64,000 nucleotides of DNA. It comes from Mesostigma viride. Its lineage: Eukaryota; Streptophyta; Mesostigmatophyceae; Mesostigmatales; Mesostigmataceae. The position numbers were made by a program, and so were the translations under genes. The stretch lies in NCBI GenBank assembly GCA_009746045.1, contig RPFO01000240.1:1-64000 (forward strand), written 5' to 3'. A model generated the notes under the pieces. The model saw nothing but the letters and a program-made list of their open reading frames with translations. It ran no database searches and had not been told where the DNA came from. Of this stretch, positions 23,151-32,587 are shown piece by piece (the stretch's first letter is position 1; each line of letters starts with the position of its first letter).

Positions 23151-26100
23151 CACGTCCTCACAGACGGGTACTAGGACGGATGCGCGCAAATCGGGCTGCT
23201 TCCTTTGCGACAAGGATGGGCACCTTAGTCGCGAGTGTCCAAGCCGCTGCACGAAGCCGCATGGGGCAGACACGAAGTGGCACCTGATGAACAAGTGTCC
23301 AGCCGCGGGCATCAAGACGGTCCACTTCGCCGAGATGGCGGGCAAGACCGACTCGATGGAAGCCCAGGTGGCTGCCATCAAGCATGGTGAGGAGGCGACG
23401 GCGCCCCCCAACCAATTCGAGACGGTGTACCGGGAGGACCCATTCTGGGCGCCCATGCCGGGTGACGTCGAGATCAACGCTGCGGAGGCTACCAAAGGCA
23501 AGCAGGCACGCAGCCCGCTTTCTTTTCAGCAGGCACCCATGTTGCCTGCCGGGCAGTTGCCCGCGTCCTTTTCCATGCCGCTGGCTGGGGTGCAATCTGC
23601 TTTTGAGCATGCGAACCCTGCTGGGCTGGAGCAGCGTAGGCGATTGGCGCCTGTGTACCCAATGCCGTTCATTGTGGACGTACCCATGTTTTCAGCACGG
23701 CAGGTGGTCGACACCTTCGGGCAGAAGGGGGTTGAGTGGCTGGGGTCGGTTGTGTCCGAGATCCAGTTGTTCGCAGATGGGCATGATGTGCGCACCTTGC
23801 GCAATTCTGAGTCCGTCACCTACGGGCGCCAGCCGGTAGAAGCCGCAGTGCCCGTGGTGCAAGCGGGAGTGGTCAGCACAAGTAGCCAGCAGCGCACTAG
23901 TGCAGTCCCCCAGGTTCCCACGGTGGTTCCATACCCCAATGGTGAGCCGTCCATGGCGTTCCAAGCAGTTGGAGCCTGTGGAGATGTATGGAGCGACATG
24001 GTGACATGTCCGTTGGTTGGCGCAGTCAAGCTTGATAGCGGTGCTCAGCCGCTAGTCATCAGCACGGACTTGGCCACCATGCTGAACCTGACCTACGAGA
24101 ACGGTGGCTTAGTGGAAAGCCCCGTGTCTGTGTCAGGTTGGCAGGGTCCGGCTAGTAAGCCGTACGCTATGACGGCGGTTAAAGTCAACGTGATTTTCAA
24201 TCCGTTGCGCGCCTCTAGCATGACCACCGTGTCCGCGTATGCGCTGGTGGTCAACAAGTGTGGATATTCCGCACTACTCGGGGTGGATGTCCTTGCTCGC
24301 GCCATGGTTCAGGTGGACTATAGGGCGGAGGAGGCATCTTACATCCCTGATTGGGATGGGGCTGGCCTGAAGCGGGCCAGCGTGCCGGTCTCATGCTTCA
24401 GTTCTTCAGCCGGGGCTGCACGCCTCAACCCTTCCGCGGCTGCGGGCGTGGTGGAGGTCAGCATGGTGGAGGTACGGGCGGCGGGCTCATCGGCGTGGGA
24501 CAAGCATCGGACGGTGCTGCCCCAGCCAACGGCGAGCATTGCCAAGATGCGCACGCAGTGGTCGCTGGATGCTGTGACGTCCACGCGGCAGCTGGCTATG
24601 CGCAAGCGGGTAACTGAAGCCGTCATCACCATTCCTCAGATGGCCAGCCATGGCCTCACTTTGCTGCAACCGGGTGTCTCGGAGGCCCAAGGTAATTTTT
24701 CTGCTGCAATCTTACCGCAGGCCCCTGATTTTGCCAAGGGTGCGGTAGTGTTGGAACTGTTTGCGGGGATCGGAGGGGGCATTGCAGGCTTTTTGGCCGC
24801 AGGCGGCGTGTGCCGTAAACTCATCGCGGTAGAGCCATCGCACAAGGCGCGTCAGGTGTACTTCAGTCACTGTGGCGTGTTGTCGCGAGAGTATCCCGCG
24901 CAGTTTCCGCCATCAGCATGGCGTGACCCGTTTGGGGAATGTCCTCAAGATATCCGAGCCATCGGTGAGGTGCAGGTGCAGCAGTTGTTGCGCAGGCATC
25001 ATGCCATCGACTTGGTAATTGCGGGTTGGGAGTGCCAGGGCCTGAGCCAGGCAGGGCAAGGGCGGGGGCTAGCCGATCCGCGTAGCGCGCTGTTCTGGGA
25101 ACTGTTGCGTGTGGTGGGACTGTTGCAGTCGCGTCAGCCCCATCCGCCTGCGTATCTGTTTGAGAACGTTGTGGCGGGTGACAGCCCACATCAGGCGGTG
25201 CGGGAGGACTGGGCTACAATCGTGGCACTCCTGGGGGAGCCCATCGTGTGTGACAACGCAGGGCTGGGTGGGCTCACGCATCGTTTGCGTGCCTATTGGA
25301 CCAACGTGGCGTGTGCGACCGATGTGCAGGCGGTCTTGGGGGCCGTAGCAAGGCAGCATCCGAGTGTGTCTGCGGAGGTAGCATTGCCTTCCCACCTAGT
25401 CACGCAGAAGGTGGATAGCGAGGATCGCCCACCGTATGCACGCGTCAACCGGGTCGGGAGCCCCATGTGTGCACTGCCGACCCTGGTCAGTTACCAAGGG
25501 TCGACAGCATACCGTGATCGGGGTAAGGGTCTCGTTTGGGACACTACCACCGGTCTGTTGGTGCAGCCACCCGCAGAATTTCGTGAGGCCAGCATGGGTT
25601 TTCATGTCGGGGCCTCGGCGCTGCCGGGCGTGCTCGAGAGTGAGCGCTGGTCTTTGATAGGCCAGGCTATGTCGGTGTTGCAGGTCGGGTATGTGCTGCT
25701 TGCATCGGTTGCCGTGCGCCAGTCTGGGGGGGCGTCCCCAGCCAATCCGCCTCAGCAGGTTGAGGCGCGCGCAGCCAAACTGAAGCGCCCTGCAGCGACG
25801 GGGACTTCATCAGCATGGGGGTGGCGTCTGCGACAGGTGTGGACTATCATTCTCATGACCGCCCTGCTGACCAGCACCGTGCTGGCCGGCGAGCCCACGC
25901 TGCATCGGGTAATACACCGTGCGGCACGCGAGGCTCCGGCGGTGGGTGTCACACCAGGCGTGGCAGCCTTTTCCTTGTTCCACGACGATGCGGCTAGGGC
26001 GCCGCATCTTGAGGCACATGCGGTAGCTGTGGGTGATCCCGCGGATACGCACCCCTGGGCTATTGGCGAACACCTTTCTGATGCGCAGCGCTCAGCCATG

Positions 26101-29100
26101 CTAAAGTGGCTAGGCACTGCAAGGGGGGCCTTCGCTTTCACAAGTGATGAACTGGGGTGTTTCAATGGTGGGACCATGCGTGTTCCATTGGACACTGACA
26201 CTCCTTTGTTCCGACGCCAGCATCGCCTGAGTCAGGCCGAGTTGGATTTTGTAGCCGAGCAATGCAAGGAGTTAGAGGATGCCGGTATCATCAGGCAATC
26301 TTCCTCCAGCTATGCCGCTGCCGTTGTCGTTGCGCCCAAGAAGGACGCTATCACCGGGGCATGGACGGGTATGCGCATGGCCACCGATCTGCGGTTGCTG
26401 AATGCACACACACCCGTGGACCGTTACCCCATGCCACGTGTGGATGATGTCCTGGATAAGATATCTCCTCATGTGAAGTTTGTGTCCTCGCTGGACCTGC
26501 GTAGCGGCTTTCATCAGATCGCAGTTGCGCCGGAGGATCAGCGGAAGCTTGCATTCTGGGGGGGCGGCAATTTGTATGAGTGGGTGCGCATGCCCTTTGG
26601 GCACCGCAACGCTAGTGCTGTTTTCCAACGAGCTATGGACAAAGTGCTTGCAGGTCTTCCTTTCGCCGCTTGTTACATTGATGATGTAATCGTCTTTAGC
26701 GCGACATTTGAGGAGCACCTGGCGCACTTGGAGCAGGTTCGCTTGGCTCTCGAGGAGCATAATATGCGGCTGCACCCTGAGAAGTGCAAGTTCGCCCAGC
26801 GGACCCTCTCATTCCTTGGTCATCAGATTGTGCCGGGTGGCCGGACGCCTGATGCCGCCAAGGTCGAATCCATTGTGCAGGCCGCCGTACCCACGGATGT
26901 CTCAGGGGTGCGGGCGTATTTGGGTTTGGCTGGCTATTACCGAGGTTACATTGAGAACTTCAGCAGCAAGGTGAAGCCCTTGACCGAGTTACTCAAGAAG
27001 GGGTGCGTGTGGGCGTGGGGTCCCGCACAGCAACGCGCCATCGAGACAATCAAGCAGGAGCTCACGTCGGCCCCGATTCTGCGCGCCCCTGACTATGCTT
27101 TGCCATTTGTGTTATATACCGACTGGTCCAAGGTAGGACTGGGTGCGGTCTTGGCGCAAAAGGATGGTGATGGGCGCGAGCACGTTATTGCTTATGCTAG
27201 TCGCAGCAACAACCCAGCGGAGAGCCGGTATTCTTCCTATGAGGGGGAGGCACTGGCTGTGGTGTGGGCCATCAAGCACTTTCGCCCGTATTTAGTTGGG
27301 CGCGTGTTTACTCTGGTGACAGACCACCAGCCGCTTCAGTGGCTAATGACCAACACCAACCTGACGGGTAAGCTCGCCCGATGGGCCATGATTATCCAGG
27401 AGTACCACATGACCATTGTGCATCGGGCCGGCAAGGACCATGTCAACGCCGATGTGCTATCCCGATACGCCATGCCTACCACTGTTGACCACACTGGAGC
27501 CCGGGCCATGGGTGCCGAGGGCTCGTCGGGTTCTGTGGTCTTTGTGAACGCTGCTGGGTATGCGGCCGACGATGAGGAGGAGGCGTGGTGGCGCAGTGTC
27601 GAGTACTCTGTGGCGGACTTCGGCATCAGCGACGACCCGGTGCGGCCGTCGCCATTCACGCCATCCAAAGCTGTGTGCGCTATGGAAGAGGGTAGGTCTC
27701 TGTCCTTTGACATTGATCCTTCTCTGCAGCAGCTGATCGCTGTGCAGGCTCTCTTAGCGCGTAGCTCTCTTGCTGATTGCTACACCGCTGATATCTGGCT
27801 AGATGGTCGAGTTTTGGAGCAAGTGCAGGGTGCTGTCTTGACTCCTACTCCAGTCGATTGGACTCCTGCTCAGAAGGCGACGGAGTTGAACAGGGTGCAG
27901 CACAGGGCTGCAACCTATGGTTGGGAAGATGGGGTTTTGTACAAGCTGTTGGGCAAGCGTAGGGTGGTCGTCCCACCGCCTGACAAGCGCGTTGCTATAG
28001 TGCAGGCGTACCACGAGCGGTATGGTCACTTGGGTGGCAATCGCACGCTCAGCCTCGTACGGACCAGCTATTGGTGGAATAACATGCGACACACAGTGGC
28101 CCAGGTAGTGGCCAGCTGTGTCCCGTGTGCTCGAACCAAGGCTAACTTTAGCGCAGATCATGGTGCCAAGGAGCTGATGTCGCTTCCCATCAAGGGCTTG
28201 TTTTATCGCTGGCACGTCGATCTGTGCGGGCCGTTTCAGGAGAGCCCTGACGGCAACCTCTATGTCATGGTATGCGTGGAGAGCTTTAGCAAATGGGTTG
28301 AGTTGATCCCCATTGCTGACAAGCATGCCGCTACCACAGCGAAGCATTTTGCAGACATCATCACCAGGTTTGGGGCTCCCGCGGAGGTAGTCACGGACCA
28401 GGGTGGTGAGTTCAGGGGTGAGTTCCAGGAGTTGCTGGATGGATGTCTTATTGATCACCGTCGCACTTCTCGGGAGCATCCTCAGGCCAATGGTTTGGCT
28501 GAGAGATTGGTGCAGACCGTCAAGCAGGCGCTGCGCAAGTGGAGCCTGCAGGTGCCGGAGTCGGCCAGGTGGGATCGCGAGTTGGCATGGATTGCCATGG
28601 GTTATCGCATGTCTCCCCAGGAGTCTCTCGCTACCTTCTCCCCGTATTTCCTTCTGTTCGGGCGTAATCCTCTTTTGCCTACGGAGGCACAGGTTGCGCA
28701 CCCCGAACCCATGGCCTTCGACAACGCTCAGCAATTTTTGGTTGAGGTGCTGGCCAGGGCAGAGACTTTTAAGAAGGTCATGCCCATCGCGATGAACAAC
28801 TTGTTCATTGCTCAGCACAGGGACTCCCTGCGTTACGCTCAGCGCCGGGGGGGCGCATACATGGCTCGCCAGCTGCGGTTTAGGCCAGGGCAGTATGTTT
28901 TCCTGCGCACTCAGCTGAAGCACACTTTGGATGTGGAGGCGGGGCCCACCATTTTGCGCATTGTGGCTATCAAACCATCGGGAGTGGCAATTTTGGAGGG
29001 CGCCGACGGGAGCCGTACGACAGACAACCTCAGCAATCTCAGTCCCTGCTCACTGCCCAATTTGGTCCACGACCTCCAACCGCACACATCTCGCCGAGTC

Positions 29101-29325
29101 AAGGACGCCCAGTGTCAGGTTTGTCACCGGGTCGATCAGGCGGAGTCCATGTTATTGTGTGATCAGTGTAACTGTGGTTGGCACATGCAGTGCTTGCAGC
29201 CCGTGGTCACCAGCATTCCGGAGGGGGATTGGTTTTGTCCAGTGTGCACCGCTGCGCAGTTTACCTCCCGCAGCTTGACTGCGGTCACCGCTGCCCTTGT
29301 CTTGGTACGATCGCTGTCTTCGTGA
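23151..29325 (+). CDS. Ty3 pol: knuckle, protease, C5 methyltransferase, RT, RNase H, integrase, PHD
   Basis: Residues are numbered from the ATG at 23287 (2012 codons); the open frame starts about 45 codons earlier and includes the knuckle CFLCDKDGHLSREC (CX2CX4HX4C). Protease active site is DSG at D250. The C5 methyltransferase spans about 485-815: LELFAGIGGG (489-498, cofactor), AGWECQGLSQAG with catalytic C583 (ECQ instead of the usual PCQ), FENV (625-628), THRLRAYWTN (664-672) and GQAM (792-795). A hydrophobic stretch (VWTIILMTALLTS) lies near 855. RT has YIDD (1130-1133). RNase H has D1279, E1321, D1346. Integrase has H1576, H1581, C1611, C1614 and D1645, D1704, E1739. A C4HC3 PHD finger occupies 1943-1987. 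All key residues seem present, so the enzyme may be active. The methyltransferase between protease and RT is the odd feature. Confidence 0.9.
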
Positions 29326-29340
29326 TGGGGCCGGTCGCCA

Positions 29341-29353
29341 GCGAGGGGGGGAA
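29341..29353 (+). promoter_or_regulatory. Polypurine tract of the Ty3 element
   Basis: GCGAGGGGGGGAA directly precedes the first A unit. A polypurine tract normally abuts the 3' LTR, so by this criterion the functional LTR begins with A, which conflicts with the element ends (L at the left, A at the right). Confidence 0.65.
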
Positions 29354-29494
29354 TCATGGGACAGGTCCTCGCCCACCCCACAGGGCATGCAGTTAAGGCA
29401 GGCACATCAGCTCAGCTCATTTGGGTTTTACCAAATTAAGCTGAGTGGCCAGCCGCCATGGTGGCGCCGGAGATTGTGGCACGCAGACGCGACA
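29354..29494 (+). repeat. Ty3 A repeat, first copy
   Basis: 141 bp from TCATGGGACAGG to CGCAGACGCGACA. It is joined to the next L unit by GC, creating the palindrome GACAGCTGTC at 29491-29500. Confidence 0.88.
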
Positions 29495-29496
29495 GC

Positions 29497-30633
29497 TGTC
29501 ACGGACGCGCGCTATGTCATCCGGGCGCCCACTATGCACAAGACCGGTGACGTGCGCAAGGAATTTGTCTTCTACGCATTTTCGACAAAGGCTAGTGACC
29601 GGGGGGGACACTAGCACTTGCAGCATAAGAGCGGACGAAAGTGTACGTGCACGCGCGCCGGGCCAGGCACAGCTGGGCGCGCAGCACTGACTTGAGCGGA
29701 CGGCAGCACAAGTGTGCAGCGTCGAGAGGATCATACGCGTGTTAGTGGACAGCTGGAGCTGAAGCTGGACTGCTGGACTTCAACAGCGCCGAGGCTATTG
29801 ACAGGCCAGGTGTCTTTGTGGTGTAGAATAGCGGGTCAACGTTATGAGGACTGGACAGAAAATGGAAAAGGACAATTTGCGGTGCGGAGCCAGATCGCTG
29901 GAATGAATGCGAAATCGCTGGCAGCCCTAAAAAGGGATTTCTTCTAGAAAGGAACGATTAGACGCAATGTTTGCTGGGCCACTCACACGCAAGGTGTGAG
30001 CGTGCAGATTGTCTGAAGGATATTATGCTTCGACCTTGCTGGACGTGACTCAATGTCGGACATTCCCAGGGACAGAAATGCCGGAGCCTCTAGGAGATGA
30101 GATCGGCAACAGGGTAGCAATTTAGATTTGTCGGGATGCCTTCCTGCTTTTGTTGGCATGTGTGGTAGAAAGCCAGGACGGCAACTGGAATGCGGTTTCT
30201 ATTCGCATGGTTCAGGCAGCAAGATAGTTTTGGCATTCCTGGCTGGACTGACAAGTGTGGCGTGTGTCATGCGTGTGGCATGACGAATGGTTTGGTTCAT
30301 AGTCGAAGAGGACTCTCACGCAGCGTGTAGTCTCTTCGAGTCTCTCGTTAGTGGCCTTCGTGTTTCTCCCTTTCCTTGGGAGCAAGGCCGGTAGCATGTC
30401 ATGGAGCGCTGCCTAACTGCGGGCTCGTGAGCATGGAGTGCATCGATATTGAGACTATCAACGTGTTGTAATTGTATTAACTTTCTCAATAAATTCCGCA
30501 TGTGCGGCTTCATCATCAGACTGTGCAAAGTGTGTGTTTTGAAAGCATTATTCTATAGCAGGGGAGGCAATAAGGTGGTTATCAGGCACGAGGGACAGTT
30601 CCTTGTCCTCGGCTGAGAGCCCTCCTTTCGTTA
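29497..30633 (+). repeat. Ty3 L repeat, second copy
   Basis: 1137 bp, one base shorter than 20129-21266 (seven instead of eight G near 29605). It ends TTTCGTTA and runs directly into the second A unit. Confidence 0.88.
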
Positions 30634-30774
30634 TCATGGGACAGGTCCTCGCCCACCCCACAGGGCATGCAGTTAAGGCAGGCACATCAGCTCAGCTCAT
30701 TTGGGTTTTACCAAATTAAGCTGAGTGGCCAGCCGCCATGGTGGCGCCGGAGATTGTGGCACGCAGACGCGACA
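30634..30774 (+). repeat. Ty3 A repeat, second copy, right end of element
   Basis: 141 bp with the same sequence as 29354-29494 as far as I can read. It ends GCGACA against the target copy TGGG. Confidence 0.88.
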
Positions 30775-30778
30775 TGGG

Positions 30779-30964
30779 CCAGCCACCATCCTAAAGTTTA
30801 ACACCACTGGCAGGACAGTGCTGGTTAAACACAATGACACGGGCAAGATTCACAGGATGAAATTGTATTTTCCAACTGTGTCAGACGTGGCAGAGGAGGA
30901 AGAGCTGTTGGCCGACAGCCCTGTACAGTTGCCTGGCATCCCAGCGTTGCCCAGTGAGTGGTTG
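30779..30964 (+). CDS. Element X integrase C-terminal segment between two insertions
   Basis: After removal of the Ty3 element the frame of 18524-20128 continues here: PATILKFNTTGRTVLVKHND, then TGKIHRMKLYFP and an acidic stretch (VAEEEELLAD), ending SEWL. The pattern of a GDQVLFYK strand followed by PATILKF and VLVKHN strands resembles the small SH3-like integrase C-terminal domain. The frame is cut by the giant element at 30965 and resumes at 57587 as FGTPTGECES. Confidence 0.75.
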
Positions 30965-31037
30965 GGGTGGTCCCACGCGGAATGGGGTCATTTTTGGCGC
31001 ATTTTGCAAGAAAAAAACGCTAGTTTCAATCGTCCGA
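30965..31037 (+). repeat. Left terminal inverted repeat
   Basis: 73 bp matching the right end. Identity covers the first 24 bases, then after an 8 bp indel a second block with TTTTGCAAGAAAAAAACGCT and TTTCAATCGTCCGA, with one substitution. CGTCCGATCGCGT occurs twice just inside (31031 and 31068), a possible subterminal transposase site. Confidence 0.88.
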
Positions 31038-31781
31038 TCGCGTTTTTTTGCGCGAATTTGGCGTCCGATCGCGTATTTTCGAGCTAATTTGGTGTCATAA
31101 TGCTTAATTCATGTCAATTTGAGCGTACATTCCACATCGAGAGGCTTGAAAGTTAGTAATTCATGTAAATTTTACGTGGAGAGACTCGACATCATCCTAA
31201 CCTTTGTATTAACCATAGGACGAGCATTGCTAGCGCATGTCCAAGTGCTAACTTTCCCTCAAGCTTAATTTCGAAGGCCTCTTCCGTAATTTCGCTTCCG
31301 CGATCTGCTGTTCCGTTTTCGAGTTCCTCCTCTTCTTATCGATCTCCTTTGCAGGCGCCCAGACTTCCACATCCTTCCAGCTCTTGCCATCCGTCAGCTT
31401 TACCACCTTCATCGCGTAGTCCAGCGGCATCCACCACAACTTGTTCTTCAACTTCCCTCCCTTCTCCCCCTCAGCGAAAAACTTAAATGCGACGTCCCTC
31501 CACTTGGTGTCGTATCCAGACACCTGCCCATAAAGCATGACGTCTTCTAGCTTGGCATACATTGGCGTAGCCGTATCCTTGTTCCCTGCTTGCATAATGG
31601 CTGAAGTCCACCCATCACACCAAAAGGCCTCTGGTGCTCCGAACCCCATTTCCCCGTCCATAAGTCTCATTTCCAACGTGGGCTTCTCATCATCCTCATC
31701 GCCCGCCTGACTGTCTTCCGCCCCCTTAGGCTCCTCCCGTCCGGAAGTGTCAGCATGTACAGCCGCTGGTCCGAAGCCCAC

Positions 31782-32559
31782 TGTTGGAAAGGTAGAGGAA
31801 ACTAATGGGTTTTACACAATGCCTTGTGCTTGGCCTTGTTACCCTTGCACCTTGCAGGTGATGAAAGACTGAGCTTGAAGACAATGGAAGAGAGACCAGA
31901 AAAAGAGTTTTATTTCTTAGGCTGAGAGGTTAGGAAAAGAGGTACCTGGCCTTAGGAGCCAGTTTCTTTTTATACCTTTCTAGCTAGGAAGGATGACATC
32001 AGATGCTGATGTCATCATAGAAGCTTGTAGAAACATCTAAGCATATTCCCAGCATATTCTCAGTATATTCCAGGAATATTCCTGGCATATTCCTAGAACA
32101 TTCCAAGGTCATTCTAGAAAGGTTCTAATGAGCTGGCATGACAGTTGATTGCCAAATGTCCTCTGAACAATGTGCCACATCTAATGCTTAATAAAGTGAC
32201 ACATGGTTTCTACTTGGAATGACAAGTGTAATCCAATGAGTCTATCCACTTGTCAGTCAATGGAATGCAACACTTGTCACTATGAGCTTCCAACACATGT
32301 CAGCTCATGGAATGGACACTTGTCTACCAAAGAAGTACACCACTTGTCAAGCATGGAAGTGATGCTACTAGACCAACTCAGGTACAAGAGATCTATGGCC
32401 AAATATAGGACTATGGCACATGAACATTGATCAGCTCATTGAGAGCAATTCATCTAACTTATCAAATCTATCAAATTCTCAGCCCTTGTGAAGTAAAACA
32501 AAGAAGAATAAAGTCAGGCTGGAATATAGTGTGGGCAGGTGGGTATATGATCCCCAACA
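31782..32559 (-). repeat. Copia 3' LTR
   Basis: 778 bp. On the minus strand it carries a TATA-like TATAAAAA (31967-31974) and AATAAA (31909-31914). A cluster of TTC and GAA half-sites (32040-32130), such as GAACATTC and TTCTAGAA, resembles heat-shock elements. Confidence 0.93.
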
Positions 32560-32567
32560 CCCCCCTT
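32560..32567 (-). promoter_or_regulatory. Copia polypurine tract
   Basis: AAGGGGGG on the minus strand, directly before the 3' LTR, in the expected place for second-strand priming. Confidence 0.8.
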
Positions 32568-32587
32568 AGCCAGCTGAACACAAAGGA

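Larger units (their letters stand above)
20129..30774 (+). mobile_element. Ty3-type element with DNA methyltransferase and PHD finger, split repeats
   Basis: 10,646 bp inserted in the integrase C-terminal region of X. Target TGGG lies at 20125-20128 and 30775-30778; removing the element with one copy restores the X frame (CATGGG then CCAGCC). Ends are TGTC and GACA. The repeats are not two plain LTRs. The order is L (20129-21266), internal region, A (29354-29494), GC, L (29497-30633), A (30634-30774). The two L copies differ by about one substitution and one indel and the A copies look identical, so the insertion is young. Coding is gag then a long pol with protease, methyltransferase, RT, RNase H, integrase and PHD. 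Confidence 0.85.

Noticed and set aside
22403-23610. Antisense open frames across the Ty3 gag and pol
   Set aside because: Shadows of the sense frames in GC-rich coding DNA; no motifs.
29326-29500. Reading A-GC-L simply as an ordinary 3' LTR
   Set aside because: It agrees with the polypurine tract but leaves the second A (30634-30774) and the missing A at the left end unexplained, so it is kept only as part of the circle-integration alternative.
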